Below are positions 1 through 13,300 of a stretch of DNA of 64,000 bases, one piece after another. Below the pieces are notes generated by a model. The model made no database searches, had not been told where the DNA came from, and was given only the letters and a program-made list of their open reading frames with translations. Positions within the stretch are counted from its first letter, which is position 1; each line of letters opens with the position of its first letter. Source of the DNA: Urechis unicinctus (taxonomy: Eukaryota; Annelida; Polychaeta; Xenopneusta; Urechidae); assembly GCA_034190875.2 (NCBI GenBank), contig CM067344.1, positions 66,315,057-66,379,056 of the forward strand, read 5' to 3'. Made by a program: the position numbers and the translations under genes.

Positions 1-3000
1 TGGTTGTCGTTAATTGGACTTGTCTTGAGGGCGTGTGTTTGTGAATGCTCGGCTGAGTGGCATACCTGAGCGACATTGATCAGCGATGGAGTTCATGCTA
101 CAGGTGTATTGGTCGTGTCGGGAGTGGTCACGGGCGGGTGATACTGGTAAGTTGATTAACGTCGGCGAGAGAAATGTCAGGTGAGAGAGGGGTGTCGGGG
201 TTAATTGTAGCCGTGCTGTGAGGTTTGATGGTAAAGCTGGAGTCGGGTGAAGCTGGGGATGATCTGCGTCAGTGGCTGGGGTACCAGGTGCTGTGATCAG
301 GTGCGGTGATAGTCAATTGATGCGAGAGCAGGTGCGCATTAAGAGATGCTGATGACGGATGCTGGGTGTAATTGCTTTAATTAATTCACTTGGTGTGGTG
401 TCGATGGGGCGTTATCACGTGGAGCATGTGCGGAACGTTAACGGGTCGGAGAAGCCGGGAAGCAATCAAGCCAAGGTCCGCATCTTGCTTCTATACGTGC
501 TCACGCTCACCAAATCGCGTTAGTCACGACCTTTCGACGTCTTGCCCAGCTCAGCTGCAGTTAATGGCCTCTGCCTGTCTTGCAACCCCTACCAAACACT
601 CCGATAAGGCACAGTGATTTCTCTACGCTATCCGTCTGCTCTGTAGCTGTCGGCGCTGAAAGATGCAGATTCCGCGTAGATGTCGTCATTAGCGTAGCTG
701 GGAGGGTTACGCTTGGGTACTGCAGCTGCTGCAGCTGATGCTAGTCAGGTTTGGGGGCGTTGTGGTGGGCCGTGGTGCTTGTTTTACAAACAGCATCACT
801 AGCGTAATCAGTTTACAGCAGCAGCTTTACACACTCCAGTAGAAAAACCCTCCTCAATGTTTGTGCTCGCGTGATCATAGCTAGAGCGCCATATACTAAG
901 CCCGAGACGGGTTCTCTTCCCTGCTAGTTTTATATCGTGTCTTACAACACGAGGGCTGCTGAGAACGTTTTAGTGCCTCTTGGCAGCCAGGCTTGGCTCA
1001 GCATGACATGACGTGGCGAACGTGGAATGGTTATGTCCGTGTGCGTACAACTTTTGTCCTGGCAGCTGTATATCATGGTGATTAGGAGGTTGTTGGCGGG
1101 GGGAATCTGACAGCTTAATTGATCTAATTATAATCCACATGTCTGAGATGATAAGAGAAGTTGGCATGTTTAGTCATCTTGCCTCTGCATGTGGTGCGAA
1201 CCGTTAGGTCACTGGAGGGGTTGGATTTCCCTGGGGTCCATCTCCGGCTCCATAAATGCCCGTAGCAGTCGTGCCCTCAAACTTTTCTTTTTGGGTCTTT
1301 TTAATGTTATATTTTATGTGAAAGCCATGTTATCGATCTCTGGTGTGATCTCGGCGCCACCTAGCGGAGTTCTATCGCGGTTTATTGCCACCAAGCGCGT
1401 CTCATTCCGCTCTGTGTACGCCCTGACGCTTAGATAATCATTTGTCAACATTGGAACACCAATCCTACAAGCGACCGATCATTATTATCGATATAGCATA
1501 GCATATTGGTGATGGCTCAGTGACAAGACGAATGGGTATAAACCCGAAATATTTATCCACTGACCAGATCTTGTGATATGTAAGACATCGTCCTGGACAC
1601 TGCATGATGCCCTATCGCATCTTCCATCAAACCCCTCCACAGGAAGACCATTTGTCAAGCAATCGAATTAGCTCAGTTTCTTATTAAATTTACCGCTCCA
1701 CTCGCTTGTTAGCATGCTGTCAAGGGGTTATCGTGTATTATTGATTGGCTTAGATCTCCTTGTTCACTCCTATAAAAGCAGGATTCCGCCTGGTTAGTGT
1801 TGCTCTGTCTCCTGCGGGCCATCCGTCATAAGTTATCTCGCTATATGGTTAGAGTACCTCGTAGTGTATCTGCCTCGTTGCTGTGCCAAGCCAAGTGGCC
1901 ACTGGGCCTTGGTTGCACTGGCACTCGAGTCTTAATATGCCCAATCTCTTTTAATGCGTATATGTCTTCTCTTTGTGTGTTAGTCACAATGAGACTCGAG
2001 TGTCAGTGCTCGACTGTCTACAGACCTCATTTAAGTGTTCTGTGGTATATGGTTAGCAATGTATGCATTCAATGGAGGGGCTACCTTCAGGGATGTAGGG
2101 GTGTAATGTCTCGTCGGTAAACTCTCCCGGAGGAGTGTTACTTACGGAATATAGGCAGCGATACATGGTCGGCTAGGTGAATGCCATACGGAGCATGTAA
2201 CCAATTAATCGCATGGGGTGGGTGGATGGGGTATGGTAGGTGACCGAAGATTGTGGTATGGCGTGTCGTGTTTGTGTGTGTTCCATGAATGCGTAGTGTA
2301 TTAAAGTAATGGTTAGGTGTCCCATGGGGAGTCGGTCAACATTGAGGGCATTTGTTATTGGGGTTATGTAGCGGAGTAACATCATCGGGAGAGAGCCGGG
2401 GTATGGGTGTGTGTCATGGTCAGCATCTACAGATCGACGTCGTTGTCAGGTGCGTCGGCTGCTGAAGCTGAGGTGATGAGGGGAGTGAGAGAGAGGAAGC
2501 GGGATGTGTTGCTTTGGTACCGGGTAACGTGGAGGCTGGGGTTTCAGTAGCATGAGCTTGTAGCCGCTCTGAAGCCGACACGGCAGCTGCTTCAGCGCCA
2601 CTTATTCCAACTTACGCCCGCCGCCACCGCTCTCCTCTGTTGGAGTCAGCTTTCCTATCTGGGCTCGCGTCTTTGCCTCAAGCGGCGGCTGCCTTCTCTA
2701 TACTACATCGCCATCATTCTAAGCTAGCCACCCCTCTATTATCGCCCAGTTATCTGTTCGGGACAAGTACCAGGCCTGAAGAATATACGCCATGCTAACG
2801 TGTGTGTGATTATTGCTCGTGTTTCTATGGAGTATCTGCCTCATTCGAGCGGACAACCTCTCTCCATTGCTTTAATCGTCTGCTGGCCCGTGGGGAGACT
2901 CGTTTGTCGCTTCCAGTCCTGAATAACGCTGAGCCAAGTAGACATCGGTGAGTGAGAAATTGTTTTCGGGTGAAATGCGCCAGGGATAGAGAGAGAGAGA

Positions 3001-4425
3001 GAGTGTCTCTAAAGTTTTCGCTATGCTGTTAATCTTCTGATAAACCCGCCAGCATCCCCTCTGATGCTTGGGGCATCTCGTTTTATGAGTGCAGTATGCA
3101 TTATTTAATTGGTGTAGTGGGATGCGCGTTGAGGGGTGTGCAATCTGTTGGCACCTGTGTCCACTGACGCGCAGTGAACAGCCCGCCGCGTCGAGCCGTG
3201 TCAACGCCGTGAACAGCTGGTCACAGCGTCGTTAACATGGTCAGTTCTTTGTGCTAGGGGTCAGAAGTTCACGGAAGTGTATCTGAACGTAGATCAGTAT
3301 ACAATCGGGATGGATTGAGGTTTGGCTGCGGACGGTGCCATTTAGCGACAACTTCCAGCATGTGGGTTATTTTGCTTGGCTGTCCAATGACGTTACTTGT
3401 TGATGTCGGGAGAGTGCGGTCAGAGTCCAAGGCGTCAAGCAAGTTCTCCACCAGTTGTTGTTGGAGAATGTATGTAATGAGGTTCCCTGCTGATTAGACA
3501 TGTAATGGAGGGGAGCGCACTGGGTGAGCTGGCGTAGCCGTGAATCCGGGTGTCAAAAACCCCGCTCGTATCTGCTGTGTGTGCAACTGATAAGGCGTAG
3601 GCGAGGCACCAACACCGTGCATCCTCGTTAGGACCACGGGCGCTTAGGTATGTATGATCCTACCATCAGGCTGGCTTGTAGCACTATCATGTAGAAGTGT
3701 CTACTATATAATACTACTACATGCGAGCTTGATCGACGAATCATAATGGACAAAGCCAAAAGCGTCCATGGATTGTTCCCCGTTTTGCCCCGTGCTAGCG
3801 GGTCAGGTTCCGACACGGAGGGGCATTATGACCAGGTGTTTATTGATATATACCCTCTACTGGCGCATCCGGCTTGAGCCTACCCCGTGAAAGCCGGTAA
3901 ACAAGATGAACGCTCACCAACACTAGTTGTTTGTTGTGATGAGTGGAGAGCTTCGTCGTCCTAGAGACTGATACATACTAACCATATCACATGAAGGCCT
4001 GTATTCTCACTACTCAGTTACCTCGATTCCTGTATCCATGCCCTCACACTATACCCAACACCCATGTCGCTCTCTCACCGCACTAATACACCATCATGTC
4101 AGTATGAATAATTCGACCCTCTATGGATGAACGCTGAGTATATTTGCTGGCACGCAATTCCGTGTTCGGGTTGATTTCGTTGGTAGATATAGTTGCTTCT
4201 GTGAGATTTCGTATTGGCGTTTAGAGTCTCGCTCCATCTCGCGAGAGGAGGCTGACTCTTATCCCGGCTGATGATTGCTGTAGCAGGAGACAGCGCAGGG
4301 TGCCAGCGCTAGTAAAATCTGACCTTATTGGCCCAAGTATATGACATCTCCGCGCAGCCCCATTTCTTGGTGACCTTGGAGGAAACTGCATGACTATGAT
4401 TTATGCCTGGTGACTCAGTATAGCA

Positions 4426-4521
4426 ATGCCTTGATGACGCTGCGTGACCATGCCTTTTAGGATGCTGCGTGACCATGCCTTGATGACGCTGCATGACCAT
4501 GCCTTTTAGGACGCTGCGTGA
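4426..4521. repeat. Short tandem repeat, about 24 bp x 4
   Basis: Four imperfect copies sharing GCTGCGTGACCATGCCTT; alternate copies differ in TGATGAC versus TTAGGAC/TTAGGAT, so the true period may be the pair. Confidence 0.8.
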
Positions 4522-5589
4522 CAAAGCAACTAACGTCTTTAAATACATTACCAGTCCATTCATTTTACATGTGGCGTCCAGTTGCGCATTTACTACTCCC
4601 AGGTCCTTGTGAAATGCACACTCCGGTCAAGATCACTTTGACCTCTTAACCCTGACCCCATTCGTGATCAGACTGCTCTTGGTTCCACTAGTACAATTGT
4701 TCAGCATCCCAGCGGCCTTTGATCGTGGCTGTAGTGTTATGATAGAGACGCTTCTCTAGCTGTGATCCAGGCACTAGTGGTCCTAATGGTCGCTTCGTCT
4801 TATTTACGTCCTGTCGTAAACAGGCCGTTAAAGTGTCGTAATGGCCGCCGTAAAGGCTGCCGGATACCTGTCTGCCCAGCGCTTCATATAGCGCAACAGA
4901 CCGCCGACTACAATCGCCCCGTGTCGTTTAAACGTCCATAACTACAACAATGATGTTATTGTTAACGTAAGTAAGTCATACCGTTATATAAACGTAGGCG
5001 AGAAAGCTCTGGCCGTTACGTGACGTCCGAGTCGGTCGGTCGCCTTGAGCGCTTAGCGGTGCCTATTGGCACTATTATTACCGTGGAGGAATGATGCCTA
5101 ATCAACAACCTAAAGGTGTAGCGATACTTGGCTCGGCCTGCGCCAGTCGCCTACCGACAGTAACCCTCTTCTGCATACATAGACAGGCCGATGGATCGCT
5201 GATTTGTAAACTTGAATGTTCCCAGAATACATGGGGTTTGTTCCTGTACGAGATGGACTGTTTCTTCATGCGTAGTTACCTGACTCATTCGTCTCGCGCC
5301 GCTGTGTTTATAGTTAACGCTGACGTGTTTTGCGGAAAATCTCGCGTCCTTAACAGCTGTAGGGAGGAGAACCGGCGATCGGGGATCATCTTATTGTTGG
5401 TGGGAAACAAATATGCTTTGCGGGCGGGAAAGGAAATGTTTGAGTTGATGGTGAGTTATTGGCGGGGATTGGCAGCCTCGTGTGAGTGAGGTGAGATGGA
5501 TAGCTTTGCTGGCTGACCAGGTTGGCGACCGTTGCGTCAAGACTGTCATGTGGAATATACCAGAGAGATAGAGACTGGGGCGATGATAG

Positions 5590-6052
5590 AGGATGCTAAT
5601 GGCGGGAAACATTGACTGATGGTAGGGGAAGCTAACTGAGGGTAGGGGACGCTAATGGTAGGGAACGCTGACTGATAGTAGGGGATGCTAATGGTAGGGA
5701 ATGCTGACTGATAGTAGGGAACGCTAATGGTAGGGAACGCTGACTGATGGTAGGGAACGACGCTTATGGTAGGGAACGCTGACTGATGGTAGGGAACACT
5801 GACTGGTGATTGGGGACGCTAATGACAGGGAACGCTGACTGATGGTAGGGGGACGCTAATGATAGGGAACGCTGACTGATGGTAGGGGACGTTAATGATA
5901 GGGAACGGGACTGATGCTAGGGGACTAATGGTGCGGGACGCTGACTAATGGTGCGGCACACTGACTAATGGTGCGGGACGCTGACTGATGAAGTAGAGAC
6001 GCTGACTCACGGTGGAGACGCCGGCTGGTAGTAGTAAGGGACGCTGACTGAC
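5590..6052. repeat. Minisatellite with GGTAGGGAACGCTGACTGAT units
   Basis: About 20-bp units alternating with a shorter GGTAGGGGACGCTAAT form, degenerating toward 6050 (GTGCGGGACGCTGACTAAT variants). Non-coding; probably inside a Caskin intron. Confidence 0.9.
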
Positions 6053-7044
6053 ATTGGAATGACCTCTGACAGAAGTCGCATCAATGGTCTCAAGCCCCTT
6101 CACTCTCCTGCTCATCGTGTCGATCCGCGCCGCCTGCCTCGGGGAACACTCAGTGGCGTTATCGTAAATCTGCGCTTGCCATCATTATCTTCGTATTCAT
6201 CGCAATGCTGAGTGCCAAGTTAATAGCCATTATTGCTGCCATAACAATTGCTTATTGATCTACAGAACAGCATGTCCTGTTTAGCCACTTGCTGTGATGC
6301 GCGGCGATGTCTGTCTAAATACGGCGGCCAGTATGTGCCGTAATTGTCCCGTGGAAAAATGTTTGCTCGGCTCATTTCCCGCGAGATTTCACGCTAGTGG
6401 GAGCAACGTGGGCAACGTCTATTGAGGGAATGCTTTCACACCCAACTTTCAATCATGTGCTTCGTCAAATCGTCTCTCACAGCACTACCGACCTTCCTTA
6501 AATCGCTCTCAGAGTTTCCATTACCGTATTACTACTTCCGCAATGAGTTGCCGTTTAAAAGACTTACAGCAATGACAAGGTCGCGACCTCGACCTATTGC
6601 CGTTTTGTTCTGTTCTATAATGACCCCGGCATGACCTTTAGTGATAGGAGAGAGTGGAATGTTTGGCAGTTCCTCTTTAGTTCACTATAGGAACGAGTCG
6701 GGAATCAGAGCGGTCCTGCGGACACCGGAGAGCAGATCGCTGCTTGGTCACCCGGCCACAAAGCGTCCGAGATATATTACATCCGGTGTCCAACCGCTGT
6801 CATTTCCATTTGCGGACTTTGATTGTGAGATATGTGTTGGGTTTAGATCGGCGTCCATTTATCTAAAATCGATATAGCTGTTATGTCCACTGCTTTGTCA
6901 CCGTAATCTTTCGTATTTATGGCGATGTTTTCGATTTACTTCTGCTTAATGCGATTGAAATGATGGTGATTTCAATGGTATCCCATGTTAGTTGAATGTT
7001 GATTGCTGTTTTGATGTTGAATTTTGCCTTTTGTGTGATTTTAG

Positions 7045-7323
7045 GTGCCTGGTTCAGTTCCATCAAATCCTCATCAACACCACCACCAGCAACAGCAGCA
7101 GCAACAACAACACTATCAAAATAATTATTATTACCAACAACCTCTGCCGCCGCAAAATTACTCGCCAGGGGGCAGTAGTGGTGGACAGCAGGCTATCCCA
7201 GCCAATCAGCGCACGGCGGAGTGGTTAGGGCGTTATGTAGTGCCCGGAAGTGGAAGCGACGCGCATTCCGCTCCTACCACGCCAAACTACCGCAACGGCA
7301 CGCACACTGGGGCATTCTTCCAG
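7045..7323 (+). CDS. CASKIN: Caskin exon: His/Gln-rich linker
   Basis: Acceptor TTTTAG|GTG and donor CAG|GTCTGT bound 279 nt (93 codons, phase 0 at both ends). The encoded segment starts VPGSVPSNPHQHHH, continues into a polyglutamine run coded by mixed CAG/CAA at about 7087-7111, and then a Tyr/Gln/Pro-rich part ending in TGAFFQ. It is low complexity and has no recognised domain. Assignment to Caskin rests on matching strand, phase and position before the SAM exons, so it is less sure than they are. Confidence 0.75.
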
Positions 7324-10300
7324 GTCTGTTAGCCTTAGATCCATATGGTGTATTGTGCTTCGTGGTATCAGGCTTTATCACTACTGGGTGGAAGATGTCT
7401 CTTCCTCTCTGCATACTTGATCCCCCTTTCAGATCCCCGTTGGAAACGTGATCCAATACCCGTGACCCGCTCTCCAATTGACCCCTCACCAAAGCATATC
7501 ACTTCCGGTGTACGGTCACTCACATACATGATCCAAGCCTTACTCAAATCAACCCATCCATGTGTCATGCCCGGATCTCTTGAACATTCTAACTGGTTCA
7601 GGAATCGTATGTGTATTCCTTGCTCATTTCACATACATTTGTCTATGGAGCTAACTTGATTGAGTACACAGGTGGTGCCTTGTTTAAGCATCTCTGTTCC
7701 CGCGATCGTTTTTCTCCCAGTCAATACCTGATTTACGTTCTGTATGACGCACATACAGCGCTCGTGACGTCACCAACTAGTCTTCCCAGTATTTACTTTC
7801 TCAAGGTGAATTCAAGCTGGTATCTTGGTGGGTGGCGATTTATCTAATTTTAGGGGCTGCGACTCGTGAGCTCGTAGGAGGTGCGCGGTGCGTGTTTGAG
7901 TGTGTGGGTGGGTGGGATCCCTTGCTCCGTGTGGTTACAATTCCACATTGGTACACACGTTGAATGACTTAATCACGCTCAATTACATATTTGCATATTT
8001 GATTGCACATGTTACGTGTCGCGGTGGCAGGTGCGCACATGTGGCGGTTCTATATCGCTATTATTAAACGCGTCAACTCGGGTGGTCACGTCCGTACCAA
8101 CGCCCGCATGCCTGTGTCACAATCACATCATGGACGGAGAGATAGACAGTGATTGGTAATGGGAGACGAGCTGGTTGTGTGGTGACAGCATTCGTTGTTG
8201 TGACGTGAACTCGATGACCCAGTTTGCTGTCTGTTCGACATGACAAGGCGTTACTCGGCGGTGACACCAGAGCGACGATGATCCCGACTGTCAGTCAGCG
8301 GCGCTTAGACAAACAGTCCTGGTCGATTCTGTGTTAACAAAGGGGACCAGGTGATAGCAGTGACCCAGCTCGTGGTTACGTGATAAGGGAGTCATGACCG
8401 GGTTACGCGCCGGTGATAAGCTGCGTGTTCGTACGCACGCGCAATGACGTAATGATGAGCAGCGCGTCTTGCATATTAAGTATCTCCCCCAAATGTCCGC
8501 TCCTTTTTTGAACATGCAATTACACGTGAGGCATAGTCAATAAATGTGTCGATCACTAAGGGAGGGCCATCGCAGTACAAGCGTACCTGAATATGAAACG
8601 TTAACTGTCAACAGGCGGGGCTCGCTGTAATTTCTGTTATTGTGTGATTGTCGTCAAGTTCGCGGTTGACTGACGTCACATACTGCGCGCGGCGTGTCAG
8701 TTTCACCAATCATACTCATTGCGCTGCTATACCCTCTCGACTCGTAGCTGCTAGAAACCGGTCTGTTTGAGTTGCCTACACTTGATGTTTGCGTGCCATG
8801 ATCACTCCATGCGCTCTGGGCAAAGAACTCACGCTTAATGAAAACAGCACCGAATTGTTTACCGTGGACGAGGCGGCGTAGCTGGAGCTTTTCGGAACTC
8901 AGTTCCCACGCTGCTCTTCGCCAGCCCCATTGCCAGCATAAGAGACAAGATGGCAGACAACGCGCGGATTACATTAGCTTAAAGCGGTTTTTGATTCTAC
9001 TTTCGTGGGTTACTATGAAAACAGCAAAGCCTTTAGTTATCCGCGTCTTAGCGCTTTAAAGAAATCTCTATGTTGTAAACATGACATAGGGTCAACTCCA
9101 CTTATAATGCTGGAGAATGAAGAAGCCCTAATAAAACTTCCGTCAGATCAGATGGACCGAGAATTAGAGCCACTCGTCTTTTTCAGCAAATGATGCCGTC
9201 TAGTGAATAGATGACAAATTCAATTGCAATATGGGGAGCTGGAGATAGGGGTCTGTAGCCCTGTGGCGTCTAGACACACGCCGTGTAACGAGGCAACAGA
9301 GGGAGGCATCATGCTCACCAGTAGCCAGTTACTAAACGCGGTAATCTCAGAGCGGGCTATCTTTGCCGACATGAGATCGACCGTGGCTATAGGACTGGTC
9401 AACCAGGTAGCATGGCATGATGTCGGGCCATGACTGGTACGGGTCGTGACTGAAGCAGGTCGTGACTGGTGCAGGCCGAGACAGGTACGGGTCGTGACTG
9501 GTGCAGGCCGAGACAGGTACGGGTCGTGACTGGTGCAGGCCGTGACTGAAGCAGGTCGTGACTGGTGCAGGCCGTGACTGAAGCAGGTCGTGACTGGTGC
9601 AGGCCGTGACTGGTGCAGGCCATGACTGGTGCAGGCCGTGACTGGTACAATAAGTTACCGGTGCAAGCTATATACAGCCATGTTGGGGTAACTCGTCTCG
9701 AAGGTTCGCCTCAACAGTATTTTCATTGCTGTGTCCAGAGTAACCCACTGTTCACAGAGGGCGATGTGTAGTTTTAGTGACAAGCACAGCGCATTGCAGA
9801 CAAGCAATGCGACACAGGGCACTTAAATGAAACATGCATGCGATATGACACGCCGTCTGGTGTGGTCGCGAGCGTGCATAATCCACTCACGACTGGTCTA
9901 GAGTACTCTCCATAGCGTCCGTTATGCTGCGACCAATTAACAGATTAAAGCAAAACATCCCGTATGGGGCATCTGCTGAATCTGCGGCTCACTCTCGGCT
10001 GCTGATGGGGCCACTCCATGTGTTGCCATGTCGACGCCTGCATCAGCAGCTGACTGAGCATTATGATGCAATGGATGACTGGCGCACTCATTCACCCCTC
10101 ATCAGTCACTACCACAGTCACTTACATATCCTACTTAAAAACCACTTTGTTTTTTTATGGGGATTGTTCTATGGCAGTCACACGTAAGTGGGATGTCGCC
10201 TCTGAGCGGGGTATGTCCGCCCTGCCAGCACGTGGCCATACCAATCTACGCAGTACTTTTGCAGTTAACCTTTGCACCACTTGTACTCTACACAATGATT

Positions 10301-13300
10301 ACAGATCTGGATAGCACCAAAGCATTGCAGTAAAACGGATGATACTTCAAGCTTTAAGTAGCCGCACAGACCATTTTGGCAACGGCGGCATGCGTTTATT
10401 GACCACTCCAGGTCCTAATGGGGCAATGACGATGGTCACTAATGCTAGTGGCGCTGTCTCCATTGATTAAATAAAGCGGTGTTATAATGCATATCTAGGC
10501 CGTTGTATTGGTGCGAGGTGATGGGGATGGGTGTGTGGAGATGTTGTTTGTTGGCAGGGAGGGTTTACGACCCCCGTGGTGGGGGTGTTGACCGGTTATG
10601 TTGGGGAGTGGGGGGGGGGGGAGAGGTACATATCAATTCTGAACCTTGCCACCGTCCCCCCCCCCAACATCCCCCACCCCAATATAGTTGTACAGGTCGG
10701 CCCATTGATATATTGCCCAGCTTTCATCAGCTCCAAGCTCAACCCTGCTGTACCTGCAACTCAGGCAGTAAACAATTAGGCAAGCTTTGGCCAGGTTGTA
10801 TGTGTACATACCCACCACTAAATGACCTACACATGCCGTCTAATACATTATGCTGACATATACCCATGAACCATCTCATTCAGGCATATATATGGGTCTC
10901 CTTACAAGGCACCTACACTCAACCCGTGTATAACGGCCGTATCTGGTTCCTAACAACCCTGTCATATTCCCCCTATTTAACGCACGTTGAAGTGACGTCG
11001 CTCTACCTGTGTGTGTGTAGGGTAACCATGTAATTAACGGCGGTGCGGGAGGAGCACCATCACAGCACCGACTGTCTGCTCATAGCTACGACTCGTCGGG
11101 CATCTCTAGCGCCCGGCATAGCTACCACAGCTCGAGCAGCTCCAGTGTTGGCAGCCTGGATCGTCTGGAGGAAAGTGCTTACTCCAGCTCGCTCAATGTC
11201 CACCAGCGATACCAGGCCGGACTGCCCGTATGTATATTTTTATATCATCACTGTTCACACTTCACTGTAGGTAGGTTTAGACCCACTGACTGACTGACTG
11301 ACTGACTTACTCGCTCACTTTCTTGCTGCCAATCTCTCAGTTGCTCACTCATGAAAATCACTTGCCTACTAAATCTCCCTCCCTCTCTCCTCTTTCTCTT
11401 TCCCTCTTTGCCCTTTCTCTTTCTTTATCTCCCTATCTGCCTATCTCTATCTATACTAATACTTGCCTACATCAGTTGATCTCTCTTCATCTTCTCCTCC
11501 AGCTAAAACAAAGCAAATAAAGCCAGCAGTCCTGACATGACCTGTACTAGGACAGTATCTTATAACTGTGTTGATATTTCCATGGTACAATGCAGCTACA
11601 GCCTCCCTCAGCAATGACTCCCCATCACAGCATGTCCCTGTTGGTGGTGAATCATGTTCTGGGAGACTGGTGCTGGTATAAACCAGGCTGTAATGCTCTC
11701 TCTCTCTCTTTTATGATGGGCTTACTTAACATACACTCAACACTGCACCAGTTATGATCCGTAATGTGAGATACAGAGGCAGGGAGCCACTGCCAGGCCT
11801 ACATCTCCTGGTATTTCCACCATTGTGTCCTGCACCTGTTGGCTGTGACTGGTGAGGCTGTGAGGATGCACTGATTGTCCTGCTGTTTACTCTACTAATG
11901 CTGCCTTCACAGGAGTATACTCATCTCACATACTATATATACTGGACAAATTGCACATCTGTATTCTGGTTTCTTCACTGCTCTATTTTTTTTTATAAAT
12001 GTGCCTCATTGAAACAAACACTGCAGTATCACACATCACGGACAGATAGACAGACAGACTGGGATAATATGGTAAAGTCAGCTGGGAACGGTGGTAATTT
12101 GGGCAGAGGTCGTGGATGTGAGATAGGACCGACCCTGTGCGGTTCTCTGGAGGACATAACATATACATTATTGATTGCCACAGCATCCACTTCATCGAGT
12201 TAATTACGCGGAGTTGCTTTTGACTTATGTGGCCCATGCTGTCATCAAGCTGACAGTAGGCTAATTTGTCTTGGGGTTATTTAGGGATGTCACGTAGCTG
12301 TCCCTACTTTTAATTAAAAAACACCACTTTGAAGTGTGAAATAACATTGTTATTGTTATGGTGGGATCACAAATGTCATTTGTTTACATCCTGCTGTGTC
12401 ATTGTTATTGAAGTGGTCAATTATTGATGCTGTGCTGATTAAAGCACTGGCTTGTAGGGTTTGTGCTGTGCTCATGACGGCTGAGCTTGTTGGGTTTGTG
12501 CTGTGCTCATGGCGGCTGAGCTTGTCGGGCGTGTGCTGTGCTCATGGCGGCTGAGCTTTTCGGGTGTGTGCTGTGCTCATGGTGGCTGAGCTTGTCGGGC
12601 GTGTGCTGTGCTCATGGCGGCTGAGCTTGTCGGGCGTGTGCTGTTCTCATGGCGGCTGAGCTTGTCGGGCGTGTGCTGTGCTCATGGCGGCTGAGCTTGT
12701 CAGGCGTGTGCTGTGCTCATGGCGGCTGAGCTTGTCGGGCGTGTGCTGTGCTCATGGCGGCTGAGCTTGTCGGGCGTGTGCTGTGCTCATGGCGGCTGAG
12801 CTTGTCGGGCGTGTGCTGTGCTCATGGCGGCTGAGCTTCAGAGACCTGACACTACTCTGGTTAGACCTATGCAAGGTTTTGTGCTGTAAAGTACTATGAA
12901 TATGATTGTAACGTAGATGTGCAGCTCTATAACGTGTACTGGTGTATGTGTGTAGGATGAGGAGGTACTGCGGGCCTGGTTGACAGACCTGCATTTTGAG
13001 GATTACCTCATCCTCTTCCTCCAAGCTGGCTACGACATGCCCACCATATCACGCATGACCCCTGAGGTAAGGTCATATCACACATGACCCCTGAGGTAAG
13101 GTCATATCATGCATGACCCCTGAAGTAAGGTCATATGTCTCACTCCATAACCTCCTTGGTTAGGTTGTATTCAACACCCCATGACTCTCTTTGATAAGGT
13201 CATACCCAATACACCATGCCCCCCTCTGGGGAGGTCACACACCACTCCCGTAGTCTGCCGGCTACTCACTTGACCCTTGAGATGAAGTCAACCCTCAACC

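Larger units (their letters stand above)
1..7044. other. Non-coding, CpG-rich region upstream of first visible Caskin exon
   Basis: Open frames here are short and unlike known proteins; the longest (5091-5489, 132 codons) has no recognised motif and no repeat or splice support. CpG is frequent: hand counting gives about 16 CpG in bases 1-300. I found no ankyrin or SH3 coding. Most likely intron of Caskin, but exons too short or divergent to recognise could be missed. Two minisatellites are listed separately. Confidence 0.5.

Noticed and set aside
1771-1778. TATAAAAG resembling a TATA box
   Set aside because: No recognisable gene follows; expected by chance in 64 kb.
5091-5489. 132-codon + strand open frame
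   Set aside because: No recognised motif, no splice context and ordinary length for chance in GC-balanced DNA.
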